A DNA stretch of 21,845 nt from Chromera velia (taxonomy: Eukaryota; Sar; Chromeraceae): positions 1,780-23,624 of the forward strand of contig JAHBMJ010001988.1 of assembly GCA_018398765.1 (NCBI GenBank), in the 5' to 3' direction. This document shows positions 1 through 11,500 of this stretch, piece after piece. Below the pieces are notes generated by a model. That model did no database searches, was not told where the DNA came from, and saw only the letters and a list, made by a program, of their open reading frames with translations. Made by a program: the position numbers and the translations under genes. Within the stretch, counting starts at the first letter, position 1. Every line of letters starts with the position of its first letter.

Positions 1-17
1 GGGGGGGGGGGGGGGGG
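1..17. repeat. poly-G run at left edge
   Basis: The window opens with 17 consecutive G. A second G run closes the window at its other end. Such paired homopolymer ends are more likely assembly break points than a biological boundary. There is no telomere-like repeat unit next to it. Confidence 0.8.
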
Positions 18-2200
18 CAGATGCCGATAGGCGGCGTAGGGGGCATTACAGGGCAAGAAGTAGAGAGAAAGACCCTCCAAGCATGTGTCCCTCCACCTCC
101 TTAAAGACCCGGGGCCCGTATGGGGGCGGGCTTGTTTGGGACTCGGTCCCTCCCTCAGACTGTGCGTATACGTGCAGGCAGGCCTAGTTGCATCAATTTT
201 CATGTGGAGGTCTTGGTGCAACCTCCCGCGCGTGGCCTCTGGAGGTGCTCGCTCAGGCTTCTACTCTGGCTTTCTCTTAGTTGGCATGAGGGGTCCTGGA
301 GGCAAGAAGAGCTCTCATGATACCTAGTAGATGAGTTTCCAACCAAAAGGGCTCAGGATTGTGCGTCAGAATTTTATGCCAGATCGTCGCCGGCAGTGCA
401 CCGCGGGGTAACCCAGAATATGAATCCTAGCCTATCGTATCCTACTTGCAATGCTCAGGGATTGAACACTGTACTAGACACTATAAGTAAATTTTTTACT
501 GGAATAAATAGCTTATTGAATGTGTCATACAATTGGTCTAGACAATTGGTACAGTCATAAATTTAAAAACTCGTTGACTCGTCAATGTTTTTGCATGTTG
601 TGACCTGCGAAACTTTAGAATAATGGTTAGATGCCTAGCGTGGGTCGATAGGAATAACATAGGATGATGATTTACGCTCGATCTAAGGAATTTAAAAACT
701 ACTGATTGTACAAAAAAAAACTGAAAGCAATTTGCCTAACAATCTGTATATAACATCAAATTGGTTTCATAATGGTTTTATATTAACATAAAGTGTAGCA
801 TAAAGTACAGTAAGTCTTCGGAAAAGTCTGAGTCAAAATTCTAAACCTGAATCTAAGGATATAGTCTATAGACTCTAGACAAGGTTTCATGAATTATTAA
901 AGGATTTATCATAGGATTTATCATGTAAAAGAACCTATCTGGGTCTGCTTAATTCAAATAGATATCATATCTTATATATAAAAGAGAATGACAAAATAAT
1001 GGTTAAACGGAATGCAGAGCTAGATCTCCATAATGGTGGAACTACTTCATGAAATAGTCTGTCCGTCAAGGCAGAGTAAAACGAACAGCCGAAAGGCGTT
1101 CGATCAGCTAGTGCTGCATGAAGTAAATCGATTTGAACTGGCTGGTACTGAATGCGCGTGGCACAAAATCATATAAAATCGAATGCGTGCGCGGCAATCC
1201 TATCCCGGCCAGCACGGCGCTTCTGCACCGCGCTGCACGGCCTGCACGCTCGGCCCGCCGGGTCGAGAAGCAAGCATAAATTCGCGGTAGGCTGGTACCC
1301 TATACTTCAACTTATATCATCACTCTTTATATCAATTGTGAGCGCTAGCTAAACCCTAGGCTAAACCACTCTTAAGACCGCGATGAAGCATCTGACTGTC
1401 TTAGCAACATGATGGAACCAGCAGTCCCAGCCTAGGAGGCTAGGACTTATAGCTAGCGCTGAAGTACTTTGTTGTGCAACATATACTTTTATTTGATATA
1501 TAAGCTTCTATAGGGCTAGCTGGCATACTAGCTGCAGGGATGACAAACAATGTATAAGACATATATATATAGATTGATCTATACTTCGCTATAGTAGTTA
1601 AACTTTCAATTAAAAAACGTCAGACCCAGCTTTAATGTGATTTGATGTGATTCAGCAAAGGTTCTAAATTTTGCATCTAAAAAAATGATTGACCTTCATA
1701 AAAGTCCATACGTGTGTTTTTTAATGCTTATAAATCTTTCAGGATCCTAGTCATAATTCTTTTCGCGGCTTTTACTAGTAGCTCTTACCATAGTAATACC
1801 ACCTCCTTAATTAAAGTCAGATGATGCCTGCATCTGCTCTTATTATGAGTCTCATATGATGTACATGAAACTACTAGGTCTAATTACGTTGTAATACTGG
1901 CACTGTCGCACTGTACGCATATATATAAAGAGAGAGAGAGCCCTGTGCTAGGACCTGTACCTTATACTCTAGCTTGTACTATACGCGGTATAAATACTAA
2001 CATAAATATGTTTTTTAAATTTAAAATTTTCTGTAATCATATACACCTATTTGATATAGACGCGTACAATTGAAAGCACTCATCAGTTTCATGGTTTTTA
2101 AGTTGTATATGTAGATATTTATGATTTGATGTGAGTGTTAATTTAACAATTAATCCAATTTGACATCCATCTACACATGTACATTTAAGACTTTGGTGTT
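18..2200. other. non-coding, AT-rich flank with no recognised gene
   Basis: From about position 420 the sequence becomes markedly AT-rich (many TATA, AAAT and TTAA runs) and stop codons are dense in all frames. A short GC-rich patch sits inside it at about 1185-1270. No open frame here has family character, and I see no tRNA, rRNA or transposase signature. The composition differs sharply from the gene region that follows, and resembles the AT-rich block at 16620-17640. It may be a degenerate mobile element or simply an AT-rich spacer; the sequence alone does not decide. Confidence 0.5.
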
Positions 2201-3357
2201 TGTACTTGATTGTCAGACATGCAGAGATAGTGAGGGAAACCCTTTCACGCGTGCTATGGCCCCAGCCGTGGCTGTTTCTGCAAGACCGTTGGCAGCCCCA
2301 TGTTCTGTGTTTCCATGAAGTTCCAAACACCTGTCCGGGACTCCGACAGGAAAAAGGCTTCAAGTTCAGTGCCGCCACGGAGGAGCGCTGCACAGCAACA
2401 GAGAAGGGAACGGGCACCAAATTTGCATCAGCACATACATGGTGAAGCATGCATGCAGGCTGCCGGACGAAGTGTCACACAGAAACCAAAAAGTGGGGGA
2501 AGAAAGAGAGTGTCTGGCTGACATCCCTTCCGCAAGAACAGCAAAGCTTCTGCAGTCCACCCGGTTTCATTTCGACCTCCCTCGCCTTTCCACTCCTCCA
2601 GTCTTTCCAGACCTGATCTGTCGACTGACCTTCCTCCATTCTGGTCAGGAGGACGAGCTGGAGGACTGCAGAGGAGAGATGACACATTGATTGATTGATT
2701 GATTGATTGATTGAGTGATTGATTGAGAGAGTGATTGACTCATTGATGGTCGTTCAAGCCGGTGAGACATTACTTCTATAAACTGTGGCCTACCCAGATC
2801 ATGCATGCAAAAAAGTTCGTTCACAGACAACAAGTAGACTGATTTGCCCCTGAAAGACGAAAAAAAAAAGAACGATGGAGCACTCAACCCTCTTTGGCCC
2901 CTCTCTCTACAATTAACTGTGGGTCAAGCATGAGCGGGAGTGCCGATCATGTCCTTTGAGCGACGCATGCATGAAGGACCGCTTAAAGCAATCTTTGACC
3001 CATCTCACTGTTGCATGTGTGTGTGTACGCTCGGGTGTGCCTTCACGATAAGGCATCGAGTCCACCACCGACAAGTGGCAAGTGTCTTCTTTCCCCAGTT
3101 GGGCCAGGCGTCTGAAGCGCTCCCAGAAGCCCCCCCGCTTCTCTTCACTGATGAACGATATGTCAATACTTTGATCCATCGGATGCTTCAGGGGACTCTC
3201 AACAAAGCAATCTCATTCTGCGCAATTGGCCCTTAAAAAATTCTTTCTGTGCCCTCTTCTGAAGCACTGGTATACAGACTGACTGACACACAGGCCGACG
3301 GACAGACACAGCTACGGAGGGCGGACTGCAGGACCTGAGGAAGACTGACTCACTGAC
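2201..3357. other. downstream flank of the XRN2-like gene
   Basis: This stretch lies after the stop codon of the exoribonuclease and must contain its 3' UTR and termination region, but I see no clear polyadenylation signal. Several overlapping frames of 60-140 codons occur on both strands. None shows a recognisable domain, a plausible splice chain or a conserved motif, so I treat them as chance. The only structured element is the ATTG repeat at 2686-2747. Confidence 0.5.
2686..2747. repeat. (ATTG)n microsatellite, slightly degenerate
   Basis: About fifteen units of ATTG/GATT, with GAGT and GAGA interruptions toward the right end. It is in the downstream flank of the exoribonuclease gene and is not part of any supported exon. 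Confidence 0.9.
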
Positions 3358-3746
3358 TCACTTCAGCTGTCGTCTCACGAATGTGAGCCCTCTAACCCGC
3401 ATCCCTGAAATCAGACTCCCTCCCCCTGCAGCAGCCGCCCCTCCGGCAGACGAAGACGGCTGCTGTTGCTGGGGAGACTGGGCAGGAGGGGCCTCGGCAT
3501 ATCCCGGAAGGGGGCCCTGCCCGGGCCCATGCCCCCCGCCAGGTCCTGGTTGCCGTTGCTGCCACGGCGGCGGCGCGTTTTCCACCTGAGGTCGACCGTA
3601 AGGGCCCCTGTCACCCCATGGCGGATCTCTGTCACCCCTGTCGCCGCCCCATGGCCGGTCCCTCTCACCCCTGTCACCCCACGGCCGGTCCCTGTCACCC
3701 CTGTCACCCCACCTGTCACCCCGGTCGTTCCAGGGTCGGGGAGGGG
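3358..3746 (-). CDS. XRN2: XRN2-like exon 22 (3' terminal, low-complexity tail)
   Basis: Residues about 1016-1144. The acceptor TTTGCAG precedes two bases that complete an Ala codon. It encodes a tandem run of [15 protein letters not shown]-like units, then a Pro/Gln/Ser/Ala/Gly stretch ([15 protein letters not shown]), ending in VRRQLK and a stop. Charged RGD/RDR repeats at the C terminus are typical of XRN2/Rat1 tails and suggest RNA or partner binding; they are not catalytic. Confidence 0.88.
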
Positions 3747-5464
3747 CTGCAAATAGGCCGGAAAGAAAGAGAAACAGGGAAACTTTGGAAATGAAGAGAA
3801 GCGTGGGGGGGAAGGTAGGGAGGTTGAAAGAGGTACAAGCAAGGGGCAAAAAAGGAGGGAGATTCACAAACAGAAAATTGATTCCGTCGGTCAGTCAAGC
3901 GAGCAAGCAAGGAAGAAGAGCGACGGGCAAGAAGAGAGAAACGAGTCTTCTCTCTCCTCTTCTCTCTCTCTCTCTCCACACACACACACACACGCACTCA
4001 GGGAAAAACAGACAAACGGAGAGACGAGACGAACCTCCATACGGCCCCGCACGCGCGTCACGTCCATGATAAGCCCCCGGATCGTCCCGCCGAATAGCTC
4101 CATAGGGGGGCTGGACGGATGCACAGAAAGGCAGACAGGGGGGCGGAGGGCGACCATCGACGCAAGCGCATACAGAGATAGAGACATACAAGCATGCAGG
4201 GAACGAGGGAGGGAGGGAAGGAAGAGCGAATGTACAAGAGGCACCAGTTCATCTCTGCTTCTTGCTGTCAGCCCGCTCACCACATTTCTCTTGCATCGTC
4301 CATGCTTCCCACACACAACACAAAGACAGCCACCCACGATCCTTCCTTCCTCTCTTCATTGTGAAACGGCGCTGAAGCTTGTGCGTCGCTGTATCTCCTT
4401 TTTCTTTCTTTCTTTTTCAGCACAAAGACGAGGTCGAAAGAGACTTTCCCCCAGTTTTCATCATTCCGACCTCAGCCTTCCTCAAGTCCTGACCTCGCCC
4501 TGCCGGGGCCCATATCCCGAATGGGGCGGTCCCCCGTACCCTCCAGATCGCCTCTCGTAGTCACGCGCATGGACCGGGGGGGGTCCTTGCATATGCGGAG
4601 GCGGGTGTTGCATGAGAGGAGGGCCCGAGACACTCCGGGACGGAAGAAAGCCGGGGTCCCTCCCGTATCCGCCAGGCCCCGGCATACCCCCAAACCCAGG
4701 AGGGCCCCCGTATCTCCTGTCTCCTCCCATGAAGCTGTTGGTGTATCCGTTACGATTGTGTTGATGTGTGTTGACTCCCAGGACCGTCAAAATTTGCCGT
4801 CTCGCGTTGGGTCCATTGAAGCCACCCTTCCTGTCCCTATCAGCCCCTTCCTGCGGCCATTCCCATTCCGTACAAAAAGAAGAGAGAGCGAGGAAACAAG
4901 GAAATTATGAAGAAGAACGACAACAGACGAACAGCAGCAGATGCACCGAAGGTCTTTCCAGCTTGCCTGCTTTCGACCGACGCGAGAGAAAGTGAGGCTT
5001 TCACTACTTCCACGCCATGTCTGCGTGCCCGTCCTCCCCTTCTTTCGAGATTTCTAGACGGAAACTCTCTCCGAGTGGATCTGTCCACCCGTCCTGCCTG
5101 AACTCAGTCAGATGATGCATCCGTCCTTGTACTACCTCCCCAACCCTCCCACCCACCCACCTCTGTATCTGTCCTGTCCAACACTGGTGTCGGCGCCGCC
5201 GCACCCCTCTCGGTGAGAAGTCTGCAATGCAACTCTACTTTCTCCCTCGGGAGCTCGACGAACTCGGCACTCCAGCTCTCCCCATTCGCCTCCATGTCAA
5301 CCATCGTAAAAGCGTCCCCAGGCGCCGTCATCTCACCGCAACCCCGCAGGACGCCCGTGAGGGACTGGGAGAGCGATGCCTGCAGGCAGGGTAAAATAAG
5401 GGGGCAGCAGTGGAAGAAAAAAAAAAAAAGAAATGAAGGGTCAAACAAAAGAAGACCCAGCTCG

Positions 5465-5523
<59 letters not shown>

Positions 5524-8500
5524 ACTGAGGGGGTGAGGCATATTTTTGAATTCTCCATGTTTGTGTAGAGCATTCCAGTCTCTTTCTCTTCATCTGGATC
5601 TTTTCTTCTCGTCTACATTCTTTCGAGCGTGTGTGCTGCACGTCCGTCTGTACAGAGAAAAAGCAGAGCGAAGAACCATCCAGGAAAAGAGAGTTGAGGG
5701 TCCTCTCGTGATCGCCATCTGTCTTGTGAAGGTCACCTCGCGGAAGCATCTGAGAAGACTTCATTTTTTCCTTTCCTTATTCTGAGTCAGTTTCTCTTTG
5801 TCTCCCTCGGCAAATGAATAAAGCAGAAGAAGCTCGTGCAGAGAAAAGAGAACAGGAGAGGAGAGGAGAGGAGAGAGGGAGGACCGGCCTTGATGTCGTC
5901 GAACACCTCAGAGACTTCCTTGGAACTCTCCTGTTGCACCCTGGAGTGCAGAGTTTGCATCTGGAAGGGAAAAAAGAGGAGAACAAAGGAAGGAACCGAG
6001 AGAGTGAAGGGGAACAAAAAGAGGACACAACAGCGCAAAAGAGGAAATGAGCACATGCAGGAAGGCCTATGAAAAATACTTCTTTGCAAGATTCAATTAC
6101 GCGAACAAAACTAAAACATTGTATAAGAAAAGCAGACGCAGTAAAACAGGTGCACGAAAGTCAAAAAAGACGGTGGGGTGCTTCCTTTCGTTTTATTTTT
6201 TTCCCTGAACCTCCATCAATCCATTTTGTCATGTTGTTTTCCGCGTCCACTGTCTCCTTTCTCAAGCTCCTTCTAGTCCATCCCCAACTCGAGAGAGAGA
6301 CTTCACCCCTCTTCAATAGAGCGCAGTAAGCTCGGGTCACCTGCTAGACTGCAGTCTGGCTCGATCAGAGGTCCTCTGACCCTCTCTGTCCTGTCCTCCT
6401 GTTTCTTTTCTAAGAACTCACAGGGGGGAGGGAACCAACCCACCAACCTCTTCTGCGAGAGGGTGTCCCGTGCCGACGTACAGAATTTCCTTTCCCATGA
6501 CGTTCCTCCCTGCCGCCTCCCCAGAAAGGCCCTTCTCGATCGGTACCACCACCTCCTTCAGCCGGTCGCAGTCGATGAAGGGAAGAAGCGCCACCCACAA
6601 CCAGCGCTTGCTGTTCGGCCAAACAAATGGACAAAACGCAGTACAAACATGCGGAGCGACCGTGAGTACAAGAAAAGAATCGAGGAACACGCCAGAATTG
6701 CGAGTGTTGTGCAAAAAGGAAGCACCAGAGTATAGAGTCGACCGACCGTCCGTCCGCACGATCAAAAACAAGTACCATCCGTGCAGTATTTCGATGCGGC
6801 ATGCGCACAAAGAAAGACAGCGAGTCCGACGGACAGACAGGTTGGCAGGCAGGCAGACGGGTAGACAAGCTGTATGAGTTCTTTTTTTCTTTGCTTTATT
6901 TCTTTTGCTTCGTGAACAGGACAGACCGACAGGCAAGAAAGACAGACGACTTTAGAGACGCGTCAAAGATCCGATCAGCACATGCGAGGGGCGATGAAAC
7001 CCCTGCACGCACAGTGCTGACTGACTGACTGACTGACTGACTGACGGTTTGCCATCGGGGTCCTCTGCGAACGTTCTTGGATAGAAGTCGGCAAGAGGCG
7101 AGTCCTCGTCCGTCATCAGAGGATGGAAAACTCTGCGTGCCCCCCGTCATACATCCATACGCACAAGTAGAGGGAGAGAGAGAGGGAGAGAGAGAGAGAG
7201 GAAGGACAGGACCTCAATTACAGAACCGTCTCGAGAGAAGCTGAGAAGGCATGAGGAAGAAACGCGATTAAACGAAAGAGAGGAACGAAACGCGAACGCA
7301 CGCAGTCAAGCCTGTGAGGCGAGGAAAGGAAAGTGAAAGAAGGGACCTCAAACAGATCGCAAAAGCAACGATTCCTTCCTTCCTGCACGCAGTCAGTCTT
7401 GTTTCTCGATTCCCTCCCAGTCGCCTCGCTGCCTGCCTGCCTGCCTGCCTGCTTGTCTATCTGTCTATCTCTCTGGCCACGGCACAAGACCCAACATTGC
7501 TTGCTTGCTGCTTTGTCCCTTGTCTTTGCAGATTGTCACGTCGTTCCATCCACCAAAGGCCCTCTCTCCCTCTTGCTGACTCACTCAGGCAGTGCCTTCT
7601 TGCCAGATTTGGGGGGCAGCACAGCCATGAGTTGCTGGAAGGGCAGCAGGGGCTCCCCAAGGTTCTTCTCACTGAGAGCCTCCAGGATGTCTTTCTGCTT
7701 TTTCGCATAAACACACACAGTGAGAGAAAAAGAACCGAAAGACGGAAAAGGGAGGAATGAAGGGAAGATGCGCACAGCGCAAAACCTCTTCAGGGACACG
7801 CGCAGTGCCCCTAAGCCCGGGTCGAGGGGCAGAAGACACGTAAAGATACAAGAGAGACAGAGGCGAAGATTTCTCTCAGACCCCAGAGGAGACCCTTGAA
7901 GGATTCGAGCCAGATCGCCAGTGCCGAGAGGATGCGCACCCGTCCGGTGCACATCAAGAAAAGGAAAGATGAATGCACACGCAAGAAAAGGGACATGGGT
8001 GGACAGACAGAGAGACAGAGAACAGACCCTCACTGAACTACAGGCGAACAGACCGACCTCAAACTCATCCAGGACAGCCATGTCAGACGCGAACGGAGCA
8101 TAGTGAAACGGATAGAACCAGCCCCAGTTGGGTACACCTGTGTAGTAGTACCGCAGAACCCACGCCATGCCCTCGACGTATTTGTACGCCACCCGCCGAG
8201 ATTGGACGTTTTCATCGTCTCCTGCAGGCAAGAAAGAGGAGGGACAGCAAAAAACCACAGTGTCACTCTTCCAGTGTTTCTCTTCTTTATTTTTCTGATC
8301 TTGTTAAGAGGGAGAAAGGCGAATCAATCGATAGATACACGGCAGCATTTGTGTGTGTATCACTTTTTGAACAAACGGGGATCTGAAAGAAAAAGAAAGC
8401 AAGCCGAGAGGCAGACCCACCTTCAACGAGGCCGAACTTTTTGGTGTAGTAACGATTTCTCCACTCTGCCTTGATCCCTTCCCCAAGACAGATCTGGTCA

Positions 8501-11500
8501 CTCGTGTCAATGTTCTTGCCGTCTCCTTCATCTCGAATCGCTTTCAACCGCTGCTTGAAAGCATCAATATCCTGCTGCCTCTTCTCATGAGGCGCCAGTC
8601 CGGCAGATGCAGACGCAGACGCAGAGGACGAGCTTGAAGAACTCACAGCAACTGTCCCATCAGCCTTCCTCTTGAACCCCGCACCGCTCCGATCCTCCCC
8701 CGTCCCCCCTTCAGCCGCAGCCGGAGTCTCGGGTGGCCCCAGAAGACCGAGTTCCCTCGCAATCGCGTCTGCGCTCTGAGAATTTGGATCCGGGTCTAGA
8801 CCCACAGAGACGGATCTCGACGCGCCCCCCTCGCTCATCCCCCCGTTGGAAGAGGAGATCACCGACATCCCTGACACATCACGGCTCAGCTGGGAGGGAG
8901 CCGCGGCCTGTTCGTGCCACGGAGTCGGCCCCTGTTTTTTTCTCTCCATCAGCCGAGCGTGCGCCTCCTTTTGCTGTTTTTGGCTCGCCTCCAGCCGGCG
9001 CTGCGCAGATAGATCAAGATTGTTGGAAAGCATGATTGCGATGTTGTATGATTGAACGGAAACGAGCACTTCATACCCCGACAATCTCTAATACGCACTA
9101 TGTCTCGAAGGGAGAGCGTATAGAGGAGAGACGCGGGAGTACAGAAATGAGAAAAAGATGAGTCTCTAGAGAGCAAAAGGGAGGGGAGTGAAACGGAAGG
9201 AACGGAATTAATGCATGAGGATGGATGCTGCCAGTGTGTAAGTGACTTGATCGATCGATCGTTGATTCAGTTCTAAAGTCACTGGAAGGAAGGAAGGAAT
9301 GGAGAGAAGGAAGCAGAAATGGAGGGCCAAAAAAAATAGACCAAAACTCAGAGGTTCCAAAAAAAAGAAAAATGGAGGGCCTACAGACAGCTGCATCGGT
9401 AGTCCAAGTTTGCATGTAATTCGGGTCTGACTGAACAACAGAGTGGCTGGCTGCCTGACTCACTGACGGACGTTTCTTGAGAGTTCATTTCTGAACACAT
9501 CATCTTCCACCTGGCCGAGAAAGGACACGAACCTGAACACACACAAAAACAAATGAGTGAGTACAAACACCAATGCACTCAAGAAAGAACGAGAAAGAAA
9601 GGGAAGAAAGAAAGAGTGAGCGGATAGGGAGACAGAAAGAAAGACACAGGGAGGTCTCCAGAGCGTTCCTGTGGGAACGGACAGAGAATACGAACAGCAC
9701 CCTTTGTATGCACACCAACCATGTTGCAGAGGGGCAACATCAGCTTTCATCTGGCCAAAACACAAACAGACTGTACATCCCTGTTTTTTGTTTTTCCGCT
9801 TCTCTGAAGAAGGCAGGTAGGCAGGCAGGCAGAACGAGAAGACACACACCAACACAGAGAGAAACGAGGGCAGAAGGGCGAGGGGAGGAGAGGCAGAGAA
9901 ACAGATGCGTCTCTCCCCTCCCCGTCTTGTTGAACCGCGCCCCCTTCCCCCGACCGAGAGAGCGTTGATCGATTGGACTCACTGACTGACTTGGCCGTTG
10001 CCTTGAAGTTCACCTGCCCCTTATCGGAAAGGTATGAGCCCAAATCAGGCAGGACCTGCATCACCTCACATCACATCACACCGCATTGCATTGCATTGAA
10101 TTGAATTGCGTTGAAAGGAGAATGGATGAGATGGGACGGTATGTCAGACAGCTGCCCTTGAATTGAATTGCGTTGAAAGGAGAAGGGATGAGATGGGACG
10201 GTATGTCAGACAGCTGCCCGTCGAAAAAGGGGGACAAACGAGCAGGGAAGAAGATGGAGGACGAAACGGATGTGCGTGCCGTTTGCAGATATAGGAAGAA
10301 TGGAGAGACAAGAGAAACATGCAAGATGACAAAGAAAAAAAGGCAGACAGAAAGAAAACAAAGGAGGAGAAAGCGCAAGTCAAACAACGGCAAACAAGAC
10401 AACCGGAGTGAGACACTCTTCTATACCCTCTGTTGCGATTTTGCAAAGCCTCGGCTCTCAATCAAGAAACCGAAGTCTGCCTGACAAACAGATCTTCGAG
10501 GATGCGCACTTTCTCTCCTCTCCTGTCCTCTCCTCTCCAGCCCCTTCTCCTCTCACGTGGGTACGCGTGAACACACACAGAGTTCCTTTCCGAGGCCTTG
10601 CTCCCAACAGACTTCAACCTCTTTTCTCTCGCTCCCCCCCTCAGTCACTCACCCACTCACTGGCTCCCTCACCCACTCAGAAAGTCACACAGACAGTAAC
10701 AGCAGACTCACATGTTGGTACAGGGCGACCATCTGGTCGATGCTCCCTTTGTGGATCGACAGAGAGGGCAGGTGCGGGAGAAAATCGTTCCCCACGAAGA
10801 AGCACATGAACACAAAATCGTCGATCACTCTCTCGAAGTCATACTCGAAAGGGAGAGGCTGCAGCAGCCAGAGCCAGACACCTAAAGAAGTGAACTAAAG
10901 AAAAAAGAACGGAAGAAATAAAGTGGGGCAAAGGCCCACAGCCCACACAAGCCAGGAAGCAGCAGAAGAAACATACGCCGGCAGGTCGCAGGACTTCTTT
11001 CATTTCAATCGCTGTAGCTTGCTTTCTTTTTATCAAACTCATGCACACACAGACGGAGGAGAAAAAGAGCGTGCTTCCAAGAGTGTGGGTGACTTGAAAC
11101 AGCCTGTGTACACTGTCTCGGTGAGACAATTTCAGATGATCTCCATCCATCCCTGCGTACTCCTTTGTTTCTCTTTCCTTCGGACCGACCTTGACGAATT
11201 TCTGCGTGTCGAATTCGACTCTCAGATATTCCCTCAGCACGGGGATCCTCAACAGGCTCATCGGTTTGATCTGCAAGCCTCCTCCATCTTCCGCAGTTGC
11301 CGGAGGGAGGCCCTGTTTGATTCGCCTCTCCTGGTCTGCCAATTTTCTCTTTGCTTCGTCCTCGGCGTTGATCACGATTTCCCTGCAGAGAGGAAACAAA
11401 GGCGAGGGGACACGCACGCATGCATATCGATAAACAAGTGGGTTGTGCAGATGAGAGAGGAAAATGGGAGAAAAAGAAACGAAAAAAAACGGCCAGTGGG

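Noticed and set aside
2037-2690. Overlapping frames on both strands downstream of the XRN2-like gene
   Set aside because: Six frames of similar length overlap without motif, codon pattern or splice logic; most likely chance.
5881-5884. GTCCTC as donor of exon 18
   Set aside because: Out of phase with exon 19 and lacks the G at +5 that every other donor in this gene has.
7430-7473. Possible CRISPR-like short repeat
   Set aside because: It is a pure tetranucleotide microsatellite without spacers, in an intron of a eukaryotic gene.
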